Part shown: positions 20,269 through 28,074 of the stretch, piece by piece
Layout: each line of letters begins with the position of its first letter
Numbering within the stretch: position 1 is the first letter of the stretch
Assembly: GCA_031270395.1 (NCBI GenBank)
Contig: JAISXU010000008.1
Span: forward strand, 1-38,537
Source of the DNA: Oscillospiraceae bacterium
GTDB taxonomy: Bacteria > Bacillota > Clostridia > Oscillospirales > Oscillospiraceae
Direction of reading: 5' to 3'
DNA length: 38,537 nt
Notes under the pieces: model-generated
What the model was told of the DNA's origin: nothing
The model's input: only the letters and a program-made list of their open reading frames with translations
The model's database searches: none
Position numbers and translations under genes: made by a program

Positions 20269-20672
20269 GATTTGCCCTCCTTACCGCCCCGCGAATCGGA
20301 ATTAGCGGGGCTCCCGGTTTTATGCGCCTGTATCAGCGCAATCAGCTCGTCCGCTTGCGTGTCGGACAGTCTCGCGCTGCCCACGAGCGACGCGATAAAC
20401 GCCGGAACCGACCCGCCGAAGCGGTTGTCGATGAATGCCCTGCCCTCCCCCGCAAAGAACGCCTCGCGTTTCAGCAGCGACGTAACAACCGCGTTCTCGC
20501 TCTTGAATATGCCCCTCGCGCACAAGCGGCGGAGCATGGTGTACGTCGTCGGTTTCTTCCAATTCAGCGCCTTTTCCGCAAGTCTCACAAGCTCGCCGGA
20601 GTTTATCGGCTCGTTGTCCCATATCAAATCGGCGAACTTTGTCTCCACCTCCGCCAGTCTGTAATCAGGCAT
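20265..20672 (-). CDS. BlaI/MecI/CopY-family transcriptional repressor
   Basis: A 135-residue winged-helix repressor: MPDYRLAEVETKFADLIWDN opens like BlaI family members, followed by the recognition-helix region (LNWKKPTTYTMLRRLCARG) and the wing (IFKSENAVVTSLLKREAFF), then a helical dimerisation and cleavage region. It should bind as a dimer at its own promoter and be inactivated by the coupled M56 protease. The frame is open up to 20882, but ATG 20672 has GGGAGGGG eight bases upstream and gives the family's usual beginning, so I use it. The stop overlaps the protease gene start. Autoregulation is suggested by a repeated TGCGGTTGACT element around its promoter (20692-20737). The genes it controls beyond this operon are not visible in the window. 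Confidence 0.9.
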   Translation of the reverse strand: MPDYRLAEVETKFADLIWDNEPINSGELVRLAEKALNWKKPTTYTMLRRLCARGIFKSENAVVTSLLKREAFFAGEGRAFIDNRFGGSVPAFIASLVGSARLSDTQADELIALIQAHKTGSPANSDSRGGKEGKS

Positions 20673-20691
20673 GTATTCCCCTCCCTGCGTG

Positions 20692-20737
20692 TTACTTTCA
20701 GTCAACCGCAAGCACAGTTTACTCCAAGTCAACCGCA
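20692..20737 (-). promoter_or_regulatory. Operator-like direct repeat of the blaI promoter
   Basis: Two copies of TGCGGTTGACTnnnAGTAA, at 20719-20737 and 20692-20710, 27 bases apart, lie over the spacer/-10 and over the start region of the blaI promoter. This is where a repressor would block initiation. BlaI/MecI operators in staphylococci are TACA/TGTA dyads; this motif differs. Confidence 0.6.
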
Positions 20738-20744
20738 TTGTCAA
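20716..20744 (-). promoter_or_regulatory. Promoter of the blaI-blaR1-like operon
   Basis: Minus strand: -35 TTGACA (20739-20744), 17-base spacer, -10 TAAACT (20716-20721). The spacer and -10 are covered by the first operator-like repeat. Confidence 0.75.
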
Positions 20745-20816
20745 GCGTCGCATTTGTAAACTTTTTGTGAACAGAAATATTTTGGAGAAAATTTTTTCAA
20801 AATCACAAAAAAACAC

Positions 20817-20845
20817 TTGACAACGGTTTTTTGATGTGCTAGAAT
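20817..20845 (+). promoter_or_regulatory. Promoter of the 5S rRNA gene
   Basis: -35 TTGACA (20817-20822), 17-base spacer, -10 TAGAAT (20840-20845); start expected at about 20852, right at the 5S 5' end. A-tracts and T-tracts just upstream (20770-20815) look like an UP element, usual for rRNA promoters. Confidence 0.8.
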
Positions 20846-20853
20846 GAGGGCAC

Positions 20854-20970
<117 letters not shown>

Positions 20971-20972
<2 letters not shown>

Positions 20973-21018
20973 AAAAACAGTCGGGAGATGGGCTTCGTCC
21001 GTCTCCCGATTGTTTTTG
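20971..21018. terminator. Bidirectional terminator between 5S and helicase genes
   Basis: ACAAAAACAGTCGGGAGA pairs with TCTCCCGATTGTTTTTG around a short loop (20989-20999). The T-tract serves the 5S on the plus strand, and the A-tract on the left becomes a T-tract for the convergent helicase transcript. Confidence 0.9.
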
Positions 21019-21086
21019 CGTCGACGGGCGGCACTGCCGCACTCCCCCTGCTGCTGCGGGGCGCAGCGCTACCGCGACGCCGCGCG

Positions 21087-23006
21087 TTACGGCGGAAGCG
21101 CCGGGCCCTCGCCGGTAATCGCGTCCACGAACGGGAACGAACGCCCGACGCGGCGACCGAATTCGTTCTCGTATGTGATAAATTCAAGATACTTCTTCGC
21201 GCGCGTCACGCCCACATAGAACACCCTGCGCTCCTCCTCCAGAAGTGCGAGCTCCCTCCCGTCCGGCTTACTTCCCTCGCCCGGCGGCTCGACGCTGGGG
21301 AGCACCCCCTGCGTGGCGTCGATTATTATCACGCGCTCAAATTCCAGACCCTTTGCTGAGTGTATCGTTGACAGGATGAGTCCGCGTCCGGCGCTTTTTC
21401 CCGCTCCGGCGCGCGCGGAGATCATTTCGCGCAGCTCATTGAGTCTGCGCAGGAGCGCGCTCGCCCCGGAGCTCTGCTCCGCTACCGCTTTTAGGATACT
21501 CACACGCTGACTGTCGGCGCTTCTCGATTTCAGGTGGCGCCCGTATCCCGTCGTGTCGATCGCGGCGGTCACTACGTCCGATCTCCGCGCACTCCGGATG
21601 TCGCCGAGCGCGTCGCGCAGCGCCTTGACGCGCTCGACCGCAGTGTGCCCGAGCAGCTTGTCCGAGAGGAGCGCCCTTATCACATCCCGGACGCGACCGC
21701 CCGACACACGCTGGCGCAGACGCCCTACGGCGTCCTCGCGCAACCGCAGATCGAGCTGGCGGTATATCGAGAGAAATAACTCAAGATCATCCGGCGCGAG
21801 AGCGAAGCGGATTATATTGGAGACGTCGCGGACGATGTAGCTCGTAAAAAACGACGTGTCGGACGGGCCGCCCGTATAGTCAGCGCCGATTTTGTCCAGA
21901 GCGTCGATTATCGGGATGGCGCTGTCGTTATTGCGGTACAGCACGGCGGTTTCCAGGGTCGAGCGGGATGCCATGTCCGCGAGGTAGTGGTATTGAAGCG
22001 CCATATCGGATACGACGATACGGCGCAGAGGCGCGCCCCATACGTTGTCGGTGACCATGCGTTTTGAGTACCGGCCTGTATTTTGCTCTATGAACCTGTT
22101 CGCGCGCTCCACTACCTCCCCGGTAGAGCGGTAGTTGCGCTCCATGAGCAGCGTCCGGGCGGGCGCGTATACGCGGTCGAAATCGAGCAGCGCCTGCGGG
22201 TACGCCGCGCGAAAGCCGTAAATACTCTGATCCTCGTCGCCCACCATAAAGAGGTTGCGGCGGCCGGACGCGAGCAGCGCGATTATATTGTGCTGTATCT
22301 TTGAGGTGTCCTGCGCCTCGTCTACGTTTATGTAGTGGTATCTGCCGTGCAGCTCGGAGAGTATGTCCGGGCATTTGCGCAGTATTGTAAACGCGTAACG
22401 CAGCTGGTCGTCGTAATCCATTAGGCGGTCGCGCGTCAGATTTTGCCGGTACGCCTTATAAATCTCGGTAAAATCGGCTCCCTCCAGCTTTATGGAGGTC
22501 ATTTCAGAGCGCCCGAGCTGCATATTTTTACAGTAGGTGATGTGTGTCCTGATGTCCCTGACATCGCTCTCGGACGGCTGCCGCCCGTACAGCGCCGCGT
22601 ATATGCGCGAGATACGCCCCGCCGCCCCGCCGCCCGGCTGTCCCTCGACTAGCTCGAATATCTCACGTCCGCGCGTCGCGCCATATCTGTATATGATACG
22701 CGCGCACAGCGCGTTTATCGTGCAAAACTCCAGAGCTCCGGCGTATTCCTCGCCGAACTTCGCGGCAAAACGCGCGCGCATCTCGTTTGTCGCGGCGACC
22801 GTGTATGTCATGGTCAGTATCCTGCCCGGCTCTATGCCGAGACAGTAGAGCATGTACGCAATTCTGGCAATGATGACCGTCGTCTTGCCGCTCCCCGGCA
22901 CCGCGAGCAGTAAAACGGGCCCCCGCGCCGCGCGGACGGCCGCGCTCTGGCGCTCATTGAGCTTCACGCCGAACTTGACGGTGAATTCTTCAAAAGTCAT
23001 TGACAT
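21087..23006 (-). CDS. UvrD/Rep/PcrA-type superfamily 1 DNA helicase
   Basis: A 639-residue ATP-dependent 3'-5' helicase of the UvrD-like family. Visible motifs: Q motif LNERQSAAV (16-24), Walker A VPGSGKT (36-42), motif Ia TYTVAATNEMRAR, Walker B VDEAQD (228-233), motif III GDEDQSIYGFR (256-266), motif IV NYRS, motif V STIHSAKGLEFE and motif VI ERRVFYVGVTRAKK near the C-terminus. Such enzymes unwind DNA in repair and replication restart. It is somewhat shorter than PcrA/UvrD (usually over 700 residues), with a short C-terminal tail, so it may be a paralogue rather than the housekeeping PcrA. ATG 23006 has no strong ribosome site; a second ATG lies two codons in. It begins 9 bases after the diguanylate cyclase gene ends, so the two are likely co-transcribed. 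It ends at the shared terminator with the 5S gene. Confidence 0.92.
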   Translation of the reverse strand: MSMTFEEFTVKFGVKLNERQSAAVRAARGPVLLLAVPGSGKTTVIIARIAYMLYCLGIEPGRILTMTYTVAATNEMRARFAAKFGEEYAGALEFCTINALCARIIYRYGATRGREIFELVEGQPGGGAAGRISRIYAALYGRQPSESDVRDIRTHITYCKNMQLGRSEMTSIKLEGADFTEIYKAYRQNLTRDRLMDYDDQLRYAFTILRKCPDILSELHGRYHYINVDEAQDTSKIQHNIIALLASGRRNLFMVGDEDQSIYGFRAAYPQALLDFDRVYAPARTLLMERNYRSTGEVVERANRFIEQNTGRYSKRMVTDNVWGAPLRRIVVSDMALQYHYLADMASRSTLETAVLYRNNDSAIPIIDALDKIGADYTGGPSDTSFFTSYIVRDVSNIIRFALAPDDLELFLSIYRQLDLRLREDAVGRLRQRVSGGRVRDVIRALLSDKLLGHTAVERVKALRDALGDIRSARRSDVVTAAIDTTGYGRHLKSRSADSQRVSILKAVAEQSSGASALLRRLNELREMISARAGAGKSAGRGLILSTIHSAKGLEFERVIIIDATQGVLPSVEPPGEGSKPDGRELALLEEERRVFYVGVTRAKKYLEFITYENEFGRRVGRSFPFVDAITGEGPALPP

Positions 23007-23015
23007 AGGGGGAGC

Positions 23016-24506
23016 TTATATCAAAACTGCGCCATCGTACACGCTGACGCGATTGCGGCCGGCGCGTTTCGAGTTGTAGAGAGCCTCGTCCGCGCGCTTG
23101 ACGACGTCCTCAAAGCTCAGGGGCTCCGTCCCGTCCGCCGACGCGACGCCTATGCTGACGGTAATCTTGAAGCTCCCCTTATCCGATGAAAATTCCATGT
23201 TCTCGACGGCTGCCCGCACATCCTCGGCGACCTTCAGCGAACCCTCGGTATTCGTAGACGGCAGCCAGAGACATAATTCCTCACCGCCGTAGCGCCCGCA
23301 TATGTCCGTTCGGCGGACGCGGCGGTTCAGCAGCGCGCCGACCCTCCTGAGAACGTCGTCGCCCACGGCGTGGCCGTATGTGTCGTTGACTTTTTTAAAG
23401 TAGTCAATGTCCATCATCAGCGCGCTTCCGGGATAGCCGCGCTGCCGCCGGCAGAGCTCGTACATCCTCTTGGCGTCGCGGAAAAACGCCGTCCGGTTAT
23501 TCAGGCCGGTCAAATCGTCAAAATGCGCCAGACGGCTCAACTCGGCCATCATCAGATGGTTTACGGTATTGTTATATATGAGCAGACACGCGCCTATCGA
23601 GGCTCCGGAGTGTTTGAGAGCCGTGGACGACAGATGTAAGAACAAGTCGACCCCGTCTACCCGTAGATCGAAGTCAAAGTCGCCGGATTCGGCGAGCGCG
23701 CCGGCGGGAAAGCCCGGTATCGCGCTCAGCTGTGTGCCGGGGCGTGCGTTTGTAAGCTCGGGGAAATAACGCCTCGCCATGTCATTTGAATCCAATATCT
23801 GGCGGTTCGCGTCTATGAGGATAAAGGCGTCGTTCATATTCTGTACAACCAGCTCGCGGCCCAAGCTCTGCCACTCAAGGCGCCTGTAACGGGCGAGATA
23901 CCAACTGAGCATCGCGATGGTCGCCGTCAGCGCCGCCGGCACGGTATTCATCTGTCCGGGAAGCACCCCTGTGAAGTTGATTATCTGCGCGCTCATCGGC
24001 AGTACGGCCGACACAAGAAAAATCAACGTGTGATTGCGCGTCTTGTCGCGCATGAAGCCGTATATCAGTATCGCCGCCCCCGCGATGACAAGTGCGAACT
24101 CATATATAAAGCAGGGATAATACAGCGGCCCCGGAGTCACGGCGAGATGCGGCTGCCAGCCCGCCGTACTGTATCCCAGCTCGGAATAGTAAACGCGCGC
24201 GCCGGGATAGGCGAACACTGCGATACTGAATACCGCGGCGGGAATGAATATCAGCGCCGTAAGCCACCTTTTTTTCAGAGGCTTGTTTATGTAGTCGAGC
24301 GCGAACATCAGATACAACGGCCCGATAAAAGGCGAGCCCAGATACATGACCTTACACGCGATTATCGCCGCGTCCAGATTTGTCGAGCTCACCTCGTACA
24401 TGTAACCTATGGCGTTCATCGCTCCCGCCAGAGTGAGAAACGTGAAGTATATCATGCGGTCCTGCCGCCATCTGGAAATGGAATAGCACGCCAGGCCAAT
24501 TGCCAC
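23016..24506 (-). CDS. Membrane diguanylate cyclase (7TM-PAS-GGDEF)
   Basis: The protein makes cyclic di-GMP from two GTP at the membrane. The N-terminal ~205 residues contain about seven hydrophobic segments in the arrangement of the 7TM sensor found in front of some histidine kinases. A PAS-like region follows (~215-320, VVQNMNDAFILIDANRQIL), then a GGDEF domain (~330-490). The active-site motif is GGEEL at 407-411, an accepted variant, with MDIDYFKKVNDTYGH upstream as expected. The inhibitory-site pattern RxxD is at 398-401 with the normal five-residue spacing. The coordinates use GTG 24506, but this cuts the first membrane helix short. The same frame continues up to a TAG at about 24564-24566, and the strong AGGAGGG (24557-24563) is ideally spaced from an ATT codon at 24546-24548. 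The true protein is therefore probably about 14 residues longer with a non-standard start. The helicase gene follows in tandem. Confidence 0.9.
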   Translation of the reverse strand: MAIGLACYSISRWRQDRMIYFTFLTLAGAMNAIGYMYEVSSTNLDAAIIACKVMYLGSPFIGPLYLMFALDYINKPLKKRWLTALIFIPAAVFSIAVFAYPGARVYYSELGYSTAGWQPHLAVTPGPLYYPCFIYEFALVIAGAAILIYGFMRDKTRNHTLIFLVSAVLPMSAQIINFTGVLPGQMNTVPAALTATIAMLSWYLARYRRLEWQSLGRELVVQNMNDAFILIDANRQILDSNDMARRYFPELTNARPGTQLSAIPGFPAGALAESGDFDFDLRVDGVDLFLHLSSTALKHSGASIGACLLIYNNTVNHLMMAELSRLAHFDDLTGLNNRTAFFRDAKRMYELCRRQRGYPGSALMMDIDYFKKVNDTYGHAVGDDVLRRVGALLNRRVRRTDICGRYGGEELCLWLPSTNTEGSLKVAEDVRAAVENMEFSSDKGSFKITVSIGVASADGTEPLSFEDVVKRADEALYNSKRAGRNRVSVYDGAVLI

Positions 24507-24582
24507 GGCCGAAACGACGTACTGAAAAGCTATAATATATGTAGTAATAGCGCATACCCTCCTCTACCGTTCAAGCGAGTAT

Positions 24583-24610
24583 ATTTTACCAGATTCTACA
24601 GTAAAATCAA
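24583..24610 (-). promoter_or_regulatory. Promoter of the diguanylate cyclase-helicase operon
   Basis: Minus strand -35 TTGATT (24605-24610), 16-base spacer, -10 TAAAAT (24583-24588), about 20 bases before the AGGAGGG ribosome site. Confidence 0.6.
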
Positions 24611-24657
24611 ATGGAAAATCCGAAAAGAATAAATTCTTTGTTACGGCGAAAGCCGCT

Positions 24658-24699
24658 CGTCCTCACGCGCCGCGCTGGGCTTCGTTTCGGTTTTGGACG
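24658..24699 (+). repeat. Dispersed structured repeat A, copy 7 (internally deleted)
   Basis: Has the two ends of repeat A, CGTCCTCACGCG and GGCTTCGTTTCGGTTTTGGACG, joined with the middle missing. It stands just upstream of composite copy II. Confidence 0.7.
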
Positions 24700-24825
24700 T
24701 CGTTCACACGTGCGGCGTCCCGCCGCCCACATTCTTGGCGCTTGTTCATTCTGGTCATGCCTACCGGCGGTGGTACTTTTCGAGCCGCCGAAAAGTACCC
24801 AAAAGGCGGCTAAAGGGGCGGTGCT

Positions 24826-24936
24826 CGTCCTCACGCGCTCCGCTAAGTCTCGCTTCCGGCTGAAGCCGAAAGCTCGCTCGCTGCGCGGTTCGTCCTCTCC
24901 GAAACGAACCCACTCCGTTGGGCTTCGTTTCGGTTT
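24826..24936 (+). repeat. Dispersed structured repeat A, copy 2
   Basis: Nearly identical to copy 1 at 1182-1295 over its whole length, including CTTCCGGCTgaAGCCGAAAG and the CCGAAACGAA...TTCGTTTCGG hairpin. Confidence 0.85.
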
Positions 24937-25130
24937 AGAATCCCCACCCCCCAAAATGCGGGGGCGTAGTTCGTCTGCCACTGTCGATTGGCTATAATTA
25001 AAGGTCAAATCCATGTGCCCTACGGGGAATGCGTCCCGAATGGCGTTCCGAACGCCCGTGAGGGCGGGTTTGAAACCCGCCCCTACATGGCCAACGCACA
25101 ACCGCAGGGTAAAACAAAAATGCGAATCCC

Positions 25131-25316
25131 CGTCCAAAACCAAAACGCAACCCAATGAAATGGTTGCGGTTTGGAGAGGACGAACCGCGTAGCGAGCGTT
25201 CGCGTTTAACCGAATCGCAACCCAGCGAAGCGGTTGCGATTCGGAGAGGACGCACGACGGAGCGAGCGAGGAGCGGAGTTTACGACGCTCCGAGCTTAGC
25301 GAAGTCCGTGCAGACG
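25131..25316 (-). repeat. Dispersed structured repeat A, copy 4 (two hairpin units)
   Basis: Contains two hairpins of the repeat A type with different arms: CCAAAACGCAACC/GGTTGCGGTTTGG and CCGAATCGCAACC/GGTTGCGATTCGG. It ends in GTCCGTGCAGACG. The second arm pair is the same as in the copy at 29369-29560, which lies on the other strand. Confidence 0.8.
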
Positions 25317-25354
25317 ATACGGCGCTGCGCTTTCCAACTGTTTAGGCTTGTCTT

Positions 25355-27451
25355 TTAGTTATCCCAGCTCAGCCAAGTTTCAAAGCCGTCCGGCTTGCGT
25401 TCGTATTCATGCCCGAACGACGCCTCAATAATGTCACAGTACGCCCAATAGTCAGTGTCCAGATCGTTGTATTTCTCCAGACTCTCCGGCAAATCCTCAA
25501 AATGGATTCTGCGGTCAAGCATACGGTTCACAAGCGTCACGACCTCGGCGCGGGTGATGTATTCCTTCGGCTTAAACGTGCCGTCCGGATAGCCCGTTAT
25601 CCAGCCCTTGGCTACCGCGCTGTTTATATATCCCGCCGCCCAATAGCTGTCCTCCACGTCGCTGAAGGTGTTCGGCACGTTTGATTCAAGCTTGTCAAAG
25701 CGGGAGGCGATAACCGCGAATTCCGCCCGGGTTATGGGGTCGTTCGGCCTGAACGTCCCGTCCGGATAGCCCTTAATAATGCCGTTGTGCTGCAGATAGG
25801 CCACGTCCTGATAATACCAGCTTCCAACGTCAAGGTCGCTGAACGCCGAGCTTAGCGGCGCGGACTTATCGGTGTCCGCGATGAGGCGGAAGAAGATCGC
25901 CGCCGCCTCGGCGCGGGTTATGTCGTTCTCCGGACGCACCGTGCCGTCCTCATAACCATTCAAATACTTGATGTGAACATCGGTCAGCGTCGGTGTCCGT
26001 AACCGCTCGGAGTATTTCGCGTATAGCGTGATGTTATTCCTCACCGGGGTGTCGAAGTCGTATGCCGCGGTCAGTATTTCATCCGTATACCAGCCCGCAA
26101 AGGTTAAGTCGTCTTTTACAGGGTCAGCCGGCTTTGTCGCTTTGCTGCCATACATCACTCTTTGATTGGGGGGGACGGGGCTGCCGCCATTCGTTTCGAA
26201 GGCGACTGTATAATAGTTGGGGCCGGGGTCGGGAATGGGGTAGGTGTATTCGACGTGCACCCAGACGTAGTTGAGGGCATCATATAATTCGTCTAGGGCT
26301 TGATATTCGCGATAATACGGCTTGGTGGATGTGAGTTCATATTCGTCTTTCGTTTTTATAACATCGCTAACATAAATATAATTGCAGCCGGAATAGGGGT
26401 AGATTTCCCCGTCAATCGTAACCTCGCTAGCGCCATAAAGGGACTGCACGCAGCCGTCGTCATCGTCACTTCCGCCATACACGTCGCCTATTACGTATAC
26501 TTCCGCGCCAAATTCGGCGCGAATACCCAGACTGGTCGTGTTGACGGCCTCGCCTGTGTAACCGCCAGTAACGTCTCCGGTAACTTTAACATATGTGTCT
26601 TCATCTTCGGCGGAAACGCCGCAACCCGAGCCCTTCACGCCGCCGGATAATACTATTACTTGCGCTCCGCCTTCGGCCTTAACGCCAATAGCTCTGGTGG
26701 CGGGACTACTAATTGCGACGATGCCGCCGTTGACGGTGACTGTTGCTCCATCGGCTTGGGATTCTTCACTGACACCGGCAAGGGCCAGCACACCGTATTC
26801 TGTACCCTCCACGCCGCCGGCTACAACGACATCCGCGCCTTCGGCGGCATAAACACCGATACTGAGGTTGCCCGTGGCGCTGACGCCTCCGGTGACGTCA
26901 ACTTCTGTCCCATCGCCAACGGCGTGAACGCCGAAGCTGTCAAAGACTTCGCCCGTGACGGTACCGGTGTTGGTGACACTGCCGTTTATGGTTACATCCG
27001 CGCCGGCTTCGGCGTAAACGCCGGTACTGCCGTTACCCTCGGTGGTAATATTGCCGGTTATGTTTACAACCGCGCCGGATCCGGCGTAAACGCCGTTGCC
27101 TGTAGTGCTCGAGACCTCGAAACTGCCACTACCCACATTTATAGTGAGCTGACCGCCGCTCTCAACCGTCAGCGCGGGGCCAGTTGCGCCGGTTACACTT
27201 AAAGTGAATCCACCCACGTTGATAGTGACAATCTTGCTTCCGTCGATTGTGATAGGTTCGTCGCTGTAAACAATATTACCCGTCAGAGTGATAGTGACAT
27301 CAGAGTCTCCATTTTCAAGAGCGGCCTTCAACTCCACCCCGTCTGCGACTTCGCTTGCGGCGGTCGCCGCCGGTGTCGGCATTGCGGCGAACAGCCCCAG
27401 CGCCAGAATGAACGATAGAAATACGGCAGTGATACGTTTTGCTACTTGCAT
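25355..27451 (-). CDS. Secreted SLH-domain surface protein with beta-helix passenger
   Basis: A 698-residue exported wall-bound protein. Residues 1-32 are a signal peptide (MQVAKRITAVFLSFILALGL..., likely cut after an Ala-x-Ala). Residues ~40-405 are short repeats of the type GVYAEAGADVTINGSV, suggesting a right-handed parallel beta-helix as in adhesins. Residues ~413-480 (FETNGGSPVPPNQRV..., FAGWYTDE, ITLYAKY) form a Listeria-Bacteroides (InlB B) repeat. Three SLH domains follow at ~488-522 (shortened, ITRAEA), 535-590 (ITRAEF) and 594-650 (ITRAEV), with a short C-terminal tail. SLH binding to cell-wall polymer should hold it at the surface; the beta-helix is probably the exposed binding part (inference). 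ATG 27451 has AGGAGGAG with good spacing. It has its own promoter at 27643-27671, with a palindrome and a stable hairpin in the leader. Confidence 0.92.
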   Translation of the reverse strand: MQVAKRITAVFLSFILALGLFAAMPTPAATAASEVADGVELKAALENGDSDVTITLTGNIVYSDEPITIDGSKIVTINVGGFTLSVTGATGPALTVESGGQLTINVGSGSFEVSSTTGNGVYAGSGAVVNITGNITTEGNGSTGVYAEAGADVTINGSVTNTGTVTGEVFDSFGVHAVGDGTEVDVTGGVSATGNLSIGVYAAEGADVVVAGGVEGTEYGVLALAGVSEESQADGATVTVNGGIVAISSPATRAIGVKAEGGAQVIVLSGGVKGSGCGVSAEDEDTYVKVTGDVTGGYTGEAVNTTSLGIRAEFGAEVYVIGDVYGGSDDDDGCVQSLYGASEVTIDGEIYPYSGCNYIYVSDVIKTKDEYELTSTKPYYREYQALDELYDALNYVWVHVEYTYPIPDPGPNYYTVAFETNGGSPVPPNQRVMYGSKATKPADPVKDDLTFAGWYTDEILTAAYDFDTPVRNNITLYAKYSERLRTPTLTDVHIKYLNGYEDGTVRPENDITRAEAAAIFFRLIADTDKSAPLSSAFSDLDVGSWYYQDVAYLQHNGIIKGYPDGTFRPNDPITRAEFAVIASRFDKLESNVPNTFSDVEDSYWAAGYINSAVAKGWITGYPDGTFKPKEYITRAEVVTLVNRMLDRRIHFEDLPESLEKYNDLDTDYWAYCDIIEASFGHEYERKPDGFETWLSWDN

Positions 27452-27472
27452 GATTATTACTCCTCCTATGTT

Positions 27473-27502
27473 GGCGCCGTCTGTTCTGAAAAAACAGCGC
27501 CC
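27473..27502 (-). promoter_or_regulatory. Leader hairpin close to the ribosome site
   Basis: GGGCGCTGTT and AACAG(A)CGGCGCC on the minus strand can pair around a T-rich loop, ending about 9 bases before AGGAGGAG. It could affect translation initiation; no known riboswitch was recognised. Confidence 0.35.
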
Positions 27503-27583
27503 TTGAATATTCGTTTGCGTGGAGGGCGGGCGTTACCGCACGTGCATTTGCTGCCAAAGCAACGTATATACAAGTAGATTTTA

Positions 27584-27617
27584 CAGCAGCCCGCTTGGTA
27601 AGTCAAGCGGGCTGCTG
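27584..27617 (-). promoter_or_regulatory. Perfect 13-bp hairpin at the 5' end of the SLH-protein leader
   Basis: CAGCAGCCCGCTT pairs with AAGCGGGCTGCTG around an 8-base loop. It lies about 20 bases after the predicted transcript start and is not followed by a T-tract, so it more likely protects the 5' end of the mRNA or blocks upstream transcription than terminates this gene (inference). Confidence 0.55.
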
Positions 27618-27619
27618 CA

Positions 27620-27639
27620 TTTGGTCACATGTGACCAAA
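27620..27639. promoter_or_regulatory. Perfect 20-bp palindrome, probable operator
   Basis: TTTGGTCACATGTGACCAAA reads the same on both strands. It begins 4 bases after the -10 box of the SLH-protein promoter and so covers the transcription start, the usual place for a dimeric repressor site. Confidence 0.65.
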
Positions 27640-27642
27640 AAT

Positions 27643-27671
27643 ATTACACTTTTGTATTTTACCCTTGACAA
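27643..27671 (-). promoter_or_regulatory. Promoter of the 25355-27451 surface-protein gene
   Basis: Minus strand -35 TTGTCA (27666-27671), 17-base spacer, -10 TGTAAT (27643-27648). The predicted start near 27636 leaves a leader of about 185 bases. A plus-strand TTGACA at 27665-27670 overlaps the -35 box; it has only a poorly spaced -10 (TATACA, 20 bases on). Confidence 0.65.
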
Positions 27672-27918
27672 ATCCACTTGAATTGCACGTTATACAATAA
27701 AACAATGTGATATTTCGAGGACTGTCAAGGTTGAGCGAGAATTTTTTTCAAAAAAATCCTACCCGCCTCGATCGTGTGATGGCGTTTTTGGGCGTATCCG
27801 CGAGGCAATTGTCCGCCCAAAGCTACATTACAAATTTCATCATCTCGCGTTGGCCGATGCGTTGCTGCCGGCGTATGGTCAGCACAAACGCCGGCGCCAA
27901 AAATAAGGAGGTCATTGG

Positions 27919-28074
27919 CGTGATGATTTTCTGCTTTACTTCAACCGGCAATTCTTTGGCCGTTGCAAAGCAGATTGGCGGCAATTTAATATCAATCCCG
28001 CAGGTTATTGGTGATACGGCCTGCTATTTCTTTATAAGCCAATCCAAAACATTGTACTGCCGGATGCCTTCGTG
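27919..28074 (+). pseudogene. Remnant of an EFR1-type flavodoxin/ferredoxin gene (N-terminus only)
   Basis: AAGGAGG (27905-27911) precedes GTG/ATG at 27919-27924 and the sequence MIFCFTSTGNSLAVAKQI, then ISIPQVIGDT. This is the start of EFR1-family proteins: a flavodoxin-like FMN-binding loop (TSTGNS) normally followed by a full flavodoxin fold and two 4Fe-4S ferredoxin clusters. Only about 31 residues fit the family. From about 28015 the frame runs into the 3' end of the oppositely oriented ATPase gene and stops at 28072-28074. Everything else of the roughly 250-residue protein is absent, so this is a truncated remnant. The stretch 27707-27918 in front is open in the same frame but shows nothing I recognise. 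The ATPase gene, or the segment carrying it, probably replaced the rest. Confidence 0.6.

Larger units (their letters stand above)
24728..25316. repeat. Composite intergenic repeat, copy II
   Basis: No gene is supported in 24611-25354. Order: TTCTGGTCATGCC lead, hairpin B with arms GGTACTTTTCG/CGAAAAGTACC (24772-24799) and CAAAAGGCGGC, repeat A forward (24826-24936), AATCCCC...GCGGGGG hairpin, CTGTCGATTG, module C with GGCGGGTTTGAAACCCGCC (25015-25085), then a double repeat A in reverse (25131-25316). It matches copy I at 17375-17843 in order and orientation; only the slot after hairpin B is filled differently. Confidence 0.8.

Noticed and set aside
17893-20672. Beta-lactam resistance locus
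   Set aside because: The regulator pair is present, but no beta-lactamase or alternative penicillin-binding-protein gene is visible and the sensor part lacks a recognisable penicillin-binding domain.
24352-24555. 67-codon ORF starting at ATG 24555 next to AGGAGGG
   Set aside because: The ribosome site is only one base away, the peptide resembles no membrane helix or known protein, and the cyclase frame covers the region.
27707-27918. N-terminal extension of the EFR1 remnant frame
   Set aside because: Open by chance; the family-typical start has its own AAGGAGG at 27905-27911, and nothing upstream is recognisable in any frame.
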